A stretch of 59,862 nucleotides of DNA from Candidatus Chryseopegocella kryptomonas (GTDB lineage: Bacteria > Bacteroidota > Ignavibacteria > Kryptoniales > Kryptoniaceae): NCBI RefSeq assembly GCF_001536065.1, contig NZ_CZVW01000014.1, positions 1 to 59,862 of the forward strand, written 5' to 3'. Position 1 is the first letter of the stretch. Each line of letters opens with the position of its first letter. The notes beneath the pieces are model-generated. The model made no database searches, was not told where the DNA came from, and saw only the letters and a program-made list of their open reading frames with translations. A program made the position numbers and the translations under genes. Below, one piece after another: positions 27,681 to 35,557 of this stretch.

Positions 27681-28468
27681 CGCAAACTGACCATCACTCT
27701 TCTTAAAAATTTCAAAAACGAAAAAGAAACTAAAAACGGAAGATAAAGTTTGGGGATATATCCTTGTTTCCCCAAATCAATATAAACGCTTATTTCTTCC
27801 TTTTCCATAGCCCACAGCTTAGAACTTGCTCCACCAGGACTGTAAAAGGGCCTAAACCAAAATGCTAAAATTAGGTTTATTAAAACTACCTTAAAACGAC
27901 TCTTAACCAACCTTATCCAAAGGTGATAATCATCGCAAAATTTAAACCTACCATCAAATCTACAAGGCAAATTACGTTTTAAAATTACCGAGGACGATGG
28001 AATTAAATTACTAAATAGTATTAGATTTCCACTGATAATATCAAAAGCAAAGTTATCGCTCAGGATATCGCTAGTTAAGGAAGAGTTTTGCAACATAACC
28101 CGATGACCTGACATTGCGATTTCTGGATTTTGTAACATAAAATTGAGTTGAATTTCAATTTTTCTCGGATGCCATGCGTCGTCGTGGTCAAGAAACGCAA
28201 CATAAGGTTGAGTCGCATTATCCCATCCAACATTTCTTGGAATGCTTGGTCCACCTGAATTTTTCCCAAGTTCAATCAACTTCATCCAGTCACCGTATTT
28301 TCGCTTTAATTCCCTTAAAAATTCAACAGTTTCTTTATCACTTCCATCATCAACAACGATTAACTCCGCAGGTCTCCATGTTTGATCATAAACTGACTTT
28401 ATTGCTCTCTCAATTGTATCTTTGCCATTATAACACGGAATTATCACGCTAACAGGTGCATAATCCAT
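27671..28468 (-). CDS. Glycosyltransferase family 2
   Basis: 265 residues. PVSVIIPCYNGKDTIERAIKSVYDQTW, IVVDDGSDKETVEFL, NVGWDNATQPYVAFLDHDDAWHPRKIE give the nucleotide-sugar site and DxD-like DHDD. The rest (FCDDYHLWIRLVK) is the acceptor side. Ends with a positively charged hydrophobic stretch. Acceptor and donor unknown. Sits between wzx and wzy, each within a few nucleotides. Confidence 0.9.
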   Translation of the reverse strand: MDYAPVSVIIPCYNGKDTIERAIKSVYDQTWRPAELIVVDDGSDKETVEFLRELKRKYGDWMKLIELGKNSGGPSIPRNVGWDNATQPYVAFLDHDDAWHPRKIEIQLNFMLQNPEIAMSGHRVMLQNSSLTSDILSDNFAFDIISGNLILFSNLIPSSSVILKRNLPCRFDGRFKFCDDYHLWIRLVKSRFKVVLINLILAFWFRPFYSPGGASSKLWAMEKEEISVYIDLGKQGYIPKLYLPFLVSFSFLKFLRRVMVSLRWR

Positions 28469-28471
28469 TGC

Positions 28472-30004
28472 TTAAAACTTTTTTATTTTCACAAAAACTT
28501 TAACAGCATTTCTTTCCTCACCACTCAAAACCCTGAACCATACAACATACATAAAAACACACAACAATGAGACCGCAGAGATGAACTTAAAAATCAAACT
28601 TAACGAATCAGCATACATAACAATCAAAATAGAAAGGAGAAAAAACAATCCCAATTCAAGCATTTCCGCATTTATAAACTCTTTCATACGAATTGTTTTT
28701 TTCCCGAATATCAACCCAAACAATATCACAATGTCAATGACCTGCCTAATTATCCAGCCAAGCCCTGCTCCTACAATTCCAAACTTGTAAATAAACAAAG
28801 AAAGCAACGGAATATAAAGAACAAGCTCAGCAATATAAACCTTTGCTATAACATCTGGCTTACCGATCCCTTGAAACAAAATCATCGGAAATCCAGCAAT
28901 TGAATTTAATAAAATTCCGTAGGCAAGAATTTTGAAAATATTTGAACTTTTTAAAGCAAATTCATGACCGAGCCATAAATTCAAAATTTCAGATGAAAAA
29001 AAAGAAATGACAAAGACGATCGGGAATAAAGCGATAAATGTTAACTTAACAGCTCTTGAAAATAAATTGCTTATCCTCTCATCTTGATTCCCACCACTCA
29101 ACAAACTAAAAGCTGGGAAAAGGGTCATCGTAAAACTTGCTGGAATTACCCATAACCTTTGCACAACCTCAAACGGCGCAGTGTAATATGCAAGAACACT
29201 TGTTGATAAAATCGCACCAATTAAAAACCTGTCTGAATAAATTAAAACTGGATTAACAATGTTAACTACCGTGACCCAGCCACCAAAGGAAAAAAGTGAT
29301 GGTAGCAGATTAAAGTCAAAGTTGAAAACTTTTCTAATCTCAGGATTGATTTTTACATCAAGAAAAAACAAAACAAGAATCATAAAAACACGCATCAAAA
29401 TCAAAAGAAAAATTATTCCATAAAGTTTGAGATTTAAAAGTGCGCCGACTATGGATAAAATTAAAACACCAATTTTAACAGGCACAATGACAGCATTTAC
29501 AAGGTCAAATCTTTGATACGCTTCCAGAACTCCTTGAAATGAAGTGCTTACAAGTATTATCGGAGCAGAAAAAGAAATTAAATAAAATGCTAACTTTGTC
29601 TCTTCTAAAATTGATGGAGATATTTTTAAAAATTTTTCAACCACAATCGGAGTTAAAGCGAAAAAAACCATTCCAATTAAAACTCCAATACCAAATTGAA
29701 CCAAAGCAGAAGTCCAGAATATTTTCGGAATTTTTTCAAAATTTGACTTTGCAATTTCTTCCGAGACAAATTTTGTCGTTGCTCTGCCAAGACCAAGATC
29801 AAGCATCGTTGAATACCACATAACCATCCACAAAAGAGATAAAATCCCAAATCTTTCAACCCCGAGAAACTTAATCAAAACTGGGACACCAATTATCGCA
29901 GCAAGAATCGGGAGAACCTGACCGATAAAATTAATGACCGTGTTTTTCAGGATAAGTTTTCCAGTGAGAGAGTTTGAGATTTGATTAACCTGCATTTGCT
30001 TCAT
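28472..30004 (-). CDS. Polysaccharide flippase (Wzx-like, MATE/MOP superfamily)
   Basis: 510 residues with about 14 hydrophobic helices. Opens with NTVINFIGQVLPILAAIIGVPVLIKFLGVERFGILSLLW, a classic Wzx/PST N-terminus, and keeps the family pattern LDLGLGRATTKFVSEE. It would flip undecaprenyl-linked repeat units across the inner membrane before polymerisation by the neighbouring Wzy. Confidence 0.92.
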   Translation of the reverse strand: MKQMQVNQISNSLTGKLILKNTVINFIGQVLPILAAIIGVPVLIKFLGVERFGILSLLWMVMWYSTMLDLGLGRATTKFVSEEIAKSNFEKIPKIFWTSALVQFGIGVLIGMVFFALTPIVVEKFLKISPSILEETKLAFYLISFSAPIILVSTSFQGVLEAYQRFDLVNAVIVPVKIGVLILSIVGALLNLKLYGIIFLLILMRVFMILVLFFLDVKINPEIRKVFNFDFNLLPSLFSFGGWVTVVNIVNPVLIYSDRFLIGAILSTSVLAYYTAPFEVVQRLWVIPASFTMTLFPAFSLLSGGNQDERISNLFSRAVKLTFIALFPIVFVISFFSSEILNLWLGHEFALKSSNIFKILAYGILLNSIAGFPMILFQGIGKPDVIAKVYIAELVLYIPLLSLFIYKFGIVGAGLGWIIRQVIDIVILFGLIFGKKTIRMKEFINAEMLELGLFFLLSILIVMYADSLSLIFKFISAVSLLCVFMYVVWFRVLSGEERNAVKVFVKIKKF

Positions 30005-30019
30005 ACAGTGAAAAATGTG

Positions 30020-31249
30020 TTAAGAAATTTTATACAGTTCGGCGATCTTTCTTGCGAAGTTATATGTCTTGATTTCAAGTGAGTTAAGCATTCTCTTTCG
30101 GTTTAAAAAAGATTCATTCACAAACGCAATTATGATAAACAAAACAAGAGCGGAAGAAAAAACAGACAAAACAATCAATGTTCTAAACGGTCTTGCTTTC
30201 TTCTCGGGCGGAACTGCATAGTCAAGCACCTGAACAACTGGGACATTTTTCTGCTCTTCAATTTTCGCCTGTTCATAAAGTGGAACGATAAATTCAAGAA
30301 GTTTATTCTGAATCTCATAATCACGATACAAACGCAAATACTGTAATCCAAGCTCGGGCATATCTTTAAACGGGACAAACAAACTCAGTTCACTTTTCAA
30401 CTTATCGTTTCCTTCTTTCATTTGATTTAATCTCTTTCGCATCTCTTCAATTTGAATTTTGGCAAGTTTAACCTCAGAAGCATCTTCTCCAAGTTGCCTT
30501 TGCAAAATTCCAAGTTTAACTTCCTCAGCCATTATCTGAGCTTCAAGTTCAGCCGCTGCTTCAACTGCTGCTTTTGTTTGTTCGGGGAGATAATAAATTC
30601 CATATTTTTGCTGAAACTTTTTAAGCGTATCCTCAGCCGCTTTCAAATCCGCAAGATTCTGGAGATATCTCTTTTCAAGCACAATTCTATTGTTTCTTGC
30701 CTCTTCAATGTTAAGTTTTATGTTAATTTCATTCAAAACCTCAATAAAATAATTCGCCATATCAGCTGCTCTTTTTCTATCCTCATCGTAAACATTTATC
30801 ACAAGCACACCATTTTCATCAATTTCAAAATCAGTATTACCACGAAGTTTTTTTATCGCTTTTTCCATTGATGAATCTTTTATGGCATAAACTTTCATCA
30901 GATTGAATTTATTTACAACTTTTTCCATCGCTGTTCTGCTGTTTAAAATCGCAAGATATGTGAAAAGTGGCGGTTGATTACCGCTCAAACCTCTCAAAAA
31001 AGGTGCAAATTCACGAATTGACTGGCTAAATGCATCAAGTCCCCCAAACAAATCGCTCTTTCGCGGTGCCATAACAGTCGCGGTTGCTTTATACTGAACT
31101 GGAAGAAGAAGTGCTACGATAACAGCAATCAAAGTCAAAATTAAAACATTCAAAACTATAAATTTTCTCCATTTGTAAATCACATACAAATAATCCCACA
31201 CGCCAACTTCCGATGGTTTTCCATCCGTTCTTTCAATTGATTCGTTCAT
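30020..31249 (-). CDS. Wzz-type chain-length determinant
   Basis: 409 residues with the two-helix topology of the family: a first membrane segment FIVLNVLILTLIAVIVALLLP (about 33-53), the QYKATATVMAPRKS strand, a periplasmic coiled-coil region (about 200-330), and a second membrane helix TLIVLSVFSSALVLFIIIAF near residue 370. No kinase domain follows. It is the first gene of the polysaccharide locus, 28 nt downstream of tRNA-Leu. Confidence 0.92.
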   Translation of the reverse strand: MNESIERTDGKPSEVGVWDYLYVIYKWRKFIVLNVLILTLIAVIVALLLPVQYKATATVMAPRKSDLFGGLDAFSQSIREFAPFLRGLSGNQPPLFTYLAILNSRTAMEKVVNKFNLMKVYAIKDSSMEKAIKKLRGNTDFEIDENGVLVINVYDEDRKRAADMANYFIEVLNEINIKLNIEEARNNRIVLEKRYLQNLADLKAAEDTLKKFQQKYGIYYLPEQTKAAVEAAAELEAQIMAEEVKLGILQRQLGEDASEVKLAKIQIEEMRKRLNQMKEGNDKLKSELSLFVPFKDMPELGLQYLRLYRDYEIQNKLLEFIVPLYEQAKIEEQKNVPVVQVLDYAVPPEKKARPFRTLIVLSVFSSALVLFIIIAFVNESFLNRKRMLNSLEIKTYNFARKIAELYKIS

Positions 31250-31277
31250 TGGATAGATTCATTTTGTTGTCAACCTG

Positions 31278-31362
31278 TGCCCGGGGCGGGATTCGAACCC
31301 GCACGGGCTTTAAGCCCACTACACCCTGAATGTAGCGCGTCTCCCAGTTCCGCCACCCGGGC
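31278..31362 (-). tRNA. tRNA-Leu (anticodon CAG)
   Basis: On the minus strand GCCCGGG pairs with CCCGGGC, the anticodon stem CTACA/TGTAG encloses TTCAGGG (anticodon CAG), and a long variable arm (GGGCTTAAAGCCC) marks a class II tRNA. The T-arm is GCGGGTTCGAATCCCGC. CCA is not encoded. It reads CTG. Confidence 0.95.
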
Positions 31363-31409
31363 AATTTTTTTTGTTTTTAATTTAAAAACACAAACCCTAA
31401 AACACAAAT

Positions 31410-32360
31410 TCAATCCCTTCCTATCAATCGCACAATCCCAACAGCAAAAAGCGAAATTACCCCACTAAGATAAAACCCAATTCTCAATCCCCAAAAGCCT
31501 GCAATTAATCCACCAAGCCCTGGACCGATGACATTTGACAATGTTGTAAAACTTGATGCAATCCCCATCACCCCACCCTGTCTTTCTTCATCAACATTTC
31601 TGCTTACAAATGAATACAAAACTGGCGTCATCCCACCGAGAAAAAATCCAAAAAATGCCCTGAACAAAATCACAAGAAAAATTGAACCTGACAAACCTTG
31701 CAACAAAAGTGAAATACCAGCGCCCGCAAATGAAATTTTTAAATTCCGTTTATAACCATGTATCCCGAATTTAGAAATATCTTTATCGTTTTTCTTTCCC
31801 CAGAATGGAGCCGAAAGAATAGTAAAAGCACCAGCAACAGAAAAAGCAAACCCCGACAAGCTTGAAATGTGTTTAACATCTCCCGAAATACTTTCAACAA
31901 AAAGAGCGAAAATCGGCTGAACAAGCATAACCGACATCTGCGATAAAAAAATTAGCATTAAACCAAACCTGACATTTCTGTTTTCAAGTATTGCATAACG
32001 GTAGTTTTTGAGCAAATTTTTTAATTCATTCCCACCATTTGAAAAATTATTCATCTTCATTTCCTTCGCTCCAAAAATTAAAAGAAAACCAGAAATAAAA
32101 CATAAAATCCCCGTAATCTGGAAAATGTGTCTATATCCAATTAAATCTGCAAGAACTCCACCAAAAAGCGGTCCGAAAAGTTGTCCAGTTGATGTTGCTG
32201 TTTGAAGCACCCCGATTGCATATCCTTTTTTCTCATAAGGTGATTCAGCCGAGACAAAAGCAAGCGCTGACGGTATGAATCCACTAATTGCACCCTGAAT
32301 TATCCTGAAAATAAAAAGTTGATAAACATTTTGAGACAAACTTATTAAAACTTGATGCAA
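31410..32360 (-). pseudogene. MFS transporter, C-terminal part (after tandem duplication)
   Basis: Encodes the last two thirds of a drug-type MFS exporter: FRIIQGAISGFIPSALAFVSAESPYEKKGYAIGVLQTATSTGQLFGP, then the second six-helix half, ending at IVRLIGRD. Its first codons (MHQVL) are an artefact of the duplication join, and its residues from ISLSQN to MGIASSF are identical to those in the next frame. Removing one 799-bp unit restores one 403-residue protein from 33420 to 31410. Confidence 0.85.
31547..32350. repeat. Tandem duplication, first unit (804 bp)
   Basis: Identical as far as I can read to 32346-33149. The period is 799 bp, and the two copies share 5 bp (TAAAA) at the join. 799 is not divisible by three, hence the frame loss in the MFS gene. 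Confidence 0.95.
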
Positions 32361-33420
32361 TCCCCATCACCCCACCCTGTCTTTCTTCATCAACATTTCT
32401 GCTTACAAATGAATACAAAACTGGCGTCATCCCACCGAGAAAAAATCCAAAAAATGCCCTGAACAAAATCACAAGAAAAATTGAACCTGACAAACCTTGC
32501 AACAAAAGTGAAATACCAGCGCCCGCAAATGAAATTTTTAAATTCCGTTTATAACCATGTATCCCGAATTTAGAAATATCTTTATCGTTTTTCTTTCCCC
32601 AGAATGGAGCCGAAAGAATAGTAAAAGCACCAGCAACAGAAAAAGCAAACCCCGACAAGCTTGAAATGTGTTTAACATCTCCCGAAATACTTTCAACAAA
32701 AAGAGCGAAAATCGGCTGAACAAGCATAACCGACATCTGCGATAAAAAAATTAGCATTAAACCAAACCTGACATTTCTGTTTTCAAGTATTGCATAACGG
32801 TAGTTTTTGAGCAAATTTTTTAATTCATTCCCACCATTTGAAAAATTATTCATCTTCATTTCCTTCGCTCCAAAAATTAAAAGAAAACCAGAAATAAAAC
32901 ATAAAATCCCCGTAATCTGGAAAATGTGTCTATATCCAATTAAATCTGCAAGAACTCCACCAAAAAGCGGTCCGAAAAGTTGTCCAGTTGATGTTGCTGT
33001 TTGAAGCACCCCGATTGCATATCCTTTTTTCTCATAAGGTGATTCAGCCGAGACAAAAGCAAGCGCTGACGGTATGAATCCACTAATTGCACCCTGAATT
33101 ATCCTGAAAATAAAAAGTTGATAAACATTTTGAGACAAACTTATTAAAAATTGCGCAACCCCAAGCCCAAAAATTGCACGCACCATTATTAACTTTCTAC
33201 CGAATCTATCTCCGAGCGTCCCCCACATCGGCGTTGTAAAAAACGAAACTATAAATGGACCTGAAAAGACAATTCCACTCCATCTCGCAACACTTGCTTC
33301 ATCACTTACCCCGAGCTCACGAATGAAAAACGGAAGGAACGGAACTATCATACTCATCCCCATCATCGTGATAAACTGCGCAACCCAGACAATGTAAAGA
33401 TTTTTTCGCCAGATCTCCAT
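32284..33420 (-). pseudogene. MFS transporter, N-terminal part (frame lost at duplication)
   Basis: 378 codons. The genuine part has the MFS start (YIVWVAQFITMMGMSMIVPFLPFFI) and motif A (WGTLGDRFGRKLIM between helices 2 and 3), and runs through helices 4-11 to QGGVMGIASSF. It then shifts frame into a nonsense tail (NKFVSKCLSTFYF...) at the duplication join. The family (TetA/multidrug-like H+ antiporters, 12 helices) usually has about 400 residues, as the undisturbed gene would. It lies 27 nt downstream of the outer-membrane protein gene. Confidence 0.85.
32346..33149. repeat. Tandem duplication, second unit (804 bp)
   Basis: Second copy of 31547-32350. The flanks differ at once on both sides (G31546 versus T32345; C32351 versus A33150). 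No terminal inverted repeats or recombinase are present, so it is not an insertion sequence. Confidence 0.95.
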
Positions 33421-33446
33421 CTATCTCAAAAGTGCTTTTTCAATTT

Positions 33447-34157
33447 TTAAAAAGTATAACCAAGCCCGAAAACAAAGTGAAACATTTTTATATTCGTATC
33501 AGCAGTTCCGCCGAAAATCCCGGCTTTTAATATCTCACCTTGTGTATATTTAAACTCCAAAAATCCGAAAAAATTTTTGTAAAGTTTTAAATTCGCTCCA
33601 CCAGCAAGCTGAATGACAAAATCATTAACTTCATATCGCTCAAATGATAAAGAATCTACCGTCGTCTCAAAATGCGGAATTGAAATCCCTGCACCAAACT
33701 TAAAATATGGATAAATCTTTGCCAGCGCTGGAAACTTATAACCGAAATTCAAAAGCAGATAATTTAAACCGTGAGAAATTGAAAAATTTTGAACTATGTC
33801 CCCAAACCTGATGTAAGAATCCAGAAGTGAATCTCTGTAAATTCCCGTCGCTTTGACAATTTGTTCTGGATCTGAATAAACTTTTGAGTGAATGAATTCA
33901 AGCTCTGCAAATAAAAATTTGCTCACGAAATTTAAATTGTATGAAAGTTTCACGCCGTAGTAAAGTGGAAATTCAAAGGACTTATCCGTTAATTTTACAT
34001 CATCAAACCTCAAAAAAGTTTTGTTTATGTCCTGTGAAATTGTCAGGTATGTCTTTGACGGGAAATTTTTTCCGATGTAAGCGGAAAAGTTGAAATTTTG
34101 AGCATAACAAAATTGTATAAGAAAAAACGAAAGAAGCAGAGAACGGGGAATTTTCAT
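33447..34157 (-). CDS. Outer-membrane beta-barrel protein of unknown role
   Basis: About 236 residues with a signal peptide (MKIPRSLLLSFFLIQFCYA). The mature part has regular aromatic-ended beta strands (FNFSAYIGKNF, YYGVKLSYNLNF, FGFLEFKYTQGE) and ends MFHFVFGLGYTF, the terminal Phe typical of outer-membrane barrels. It resembles small PorT/OmpW-like porins but no family is assigned. The start is ATG 34157; the longer open frame runs back through the gdhA terminator and is not credible. Confidence 0.75.
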   Translation of the reverse strand: MKIPRSLLLSFFLIQFCYAQNFNFSAYIGKNFPSKTYLTISQDINKTFLRFDDVKLTDKSFEFPLYYGVKLSYNLNFVSKFLFAELEFIHSKVYSDPEQIVKATGIYRDSLLDSYIRFGDIVQNFSISHGLNYLLLNFGYKFPALAKIYPYFKFGAGISIPHFETTVDSLSFERYEVNDFVIQLAGGANLKLYKNFFGFLEFKYTQGEILKAGIFGGTADTNIKMFHFVFGLGYTF

Positions 34158-34184
34158 TCGCAAATTTGTTTTTATTTGAAAGAT

Positions 34185-34209
34185 CAAAAAGCGGGGGCAA
34201 AGCCCCCGC
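34185..34209 (-). terminator. Rho-independent terminator after gdhA
   Basis: On the minus strand GCGGGGGC-TTT-GCCCCCGC is followed by TTTTTGATC. It lies 13 nt after the gdhA stop and would separate gdhA from the barrel-protein gene. Confidence 0.92.
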
Positions 34210-34221
34210 AAAATTCTTTAA

Positions 34222-35499
34222 TTATGGATAAAGACCACGAAGTCGCACAGCTTCAGCAACCCTGCTAATTCCAAGCATATACGCAGCCATCCTCATTGAA
34301 ACTTTATTCTTCAAGTGTATATTCAAAACTTCATCAAAAGCCCTCTTCATAATCTTTTCAAGCATGCTGTAAATTTGTTCCTCATCCCAGAACAAATGTT
34401 GTTCATCCTGAACCCATTCAAAATAAGAGACAGTTACGCCACCAGCATTACAGAGAATATCCGGTATGACAAAGACGCCTTTTTCTTCAAGAATTGCATC
34501 TGCTTCGGGAGTTGTCGGTCCATTTGCAGCTTCTGCAACTATCTTCGCATTGATCTTTCCAGCGTTTCCTTCGTGAATTGCGTTTTCAAGCGCAGCTGGA
34601 ACAAGTATATCACACTGCAAAGCGAGCAATTCATCTGCACTTATTGGCTCTGAATCTGGGAACCCAATCACTGAGCCGGTTTTATTTTTGTGCTCAATCA
34701 ATTTCATTATGTTAAGTCCATTCCCATTGTAAACACCACCTTTTGAATCATTAACAGCGATAACTTTTGCACCTGCTTTTTCAAACAACATTGCAGCAAC
34801 AGAACCAGCATTTCCAAATCCTTGCACAACGACTTTTGCGCCATCAAGTTTCAATCCAAGATGTTCAACTGCTTTTTGAGTTGTGTAGAAAACACCGCGA
34901 CCGGTTGCCTGATCACGACCCAGCGAACCACCCAAAGAAACAGGTTTACCCGTGACAACACCTGGAACCGCATAACCTTTCATCATGCTGTATGTGTCCA
35001 TAATCCAAGCCATAACCTGCGGATTTGTATAAACATCCGGAGCTGGGATGTCTTTTTCTGGACCAATCAATGGCAAAATTTCCGCAGTGTATCGTCTTGT
35101 CAATCTTTCAAGCTCACCTTGAGACATTTCCTTCGGGTTGCAGACAACTCCACCTTTACCGCCACCAAATGGAATGTTAACAATTGCGCATTTCCATGTC
35201 ATCCAGAATGCAAGCGCTTTAACTTCATCAAGCGTAACATTTGGGTGATACCTTATACCACCCTTTGCTGGACCGCGCGCCGTGCTGTATTGAACGCGAT
35301 AACCCTCAAAATGTTGAACTCGCCCATTGTCCATACGAACCGGGAAATTAACAATTAAAATTCTCTCTGGATACTTGATATGTTCGCGGATGTCCCATTC
35401 AAGATTTAAAAGGTCTGCTGCTCTGTCAAATGTTTCAAGCGCCATGTCATAAATTGACCTTGCGCCGTTTTTAAGTGCTTTTTCCTTTTCGGTGATCAT
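34222..35499 (-). CDS. gdhA: Glutamate dehydrogenase (Glu/Leu/Phe/Val family)
   Basis: 425 residues. YSTARGPAKGGIRYHPNV, then WKCAIVNIPFGGGKGGVVCNP (catalytic Lys), then the Rossmann glycine motif VVQGFGNAGS, and NAGGVTVSYFEWVQ. Interconverts glutamate and 2-oxoglutarate with NAD(P)H. Start ATG 35499 is set by GGAG 8-9 nt upstream; a longer open frame starts inside the metG terminator. It has its own terminator, so it is likely a single-gene unit. Confidence 0.94.
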   Translation of the reverse strand: MITEKEKALKNGARSIYDMALETFDRAADLLNLEWDIREHIKYPERILIVNFPVRMDNGRVQHFEGYRVQYSTARGPAKGGIRYHPNVTLDEVKALAFWMTWKCAIVNIPFGGGKGGVVCNPKEMSQGELERLTRRYTAEILPLIGPEKDIPAPDVYTNPQVMAWIMDTYSMMKGYAVPGVVTGKPVSLGGSLGRDQATGRGVFYTTQKAVEHLGLKLDGAKVVVQGFGNAGSVAAMLFEKAGAKVIAVNDSKGGVYNGNGLNIMKLIEHKNKTGSVIGFPDSEPISADELLALQCDILVPAALENAIHEGNAGKINAKIVAEAANGPTTPEADAILEEKGVFVIPDILCNAGGVTVSYFEWVQDEQHLFWDEEQIYSMLEKIMKRAFDEVLNIHLKNKVSMRMAAYMLGISRVAEAVRLRGLYP

Positions 35500-35530
35500 T
35501 TCTCTTTCTCCTTTTTTATTTTTAAATGAA

Positions 35531-35557
35531 AAATCCCGAACCAAAAGTTCGGGATTT
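35531..35557 (-). terminator. Rho-independent terminator after metG
   Basis: On the minus strand AAATCCCGAAC-loop TTTTG-GTTCGGGATTT is followed by a T-rich tail. Its first bases overlap the metG stop codon (35556-35558). Confidence 0.88.

Noticed and set aside
31547-33149. Insertion sequence or composite element in the MFS gene
   Set aside because: The repeated DNA is the transporter gene itself, with no terminal inverted repeats and no transposase.
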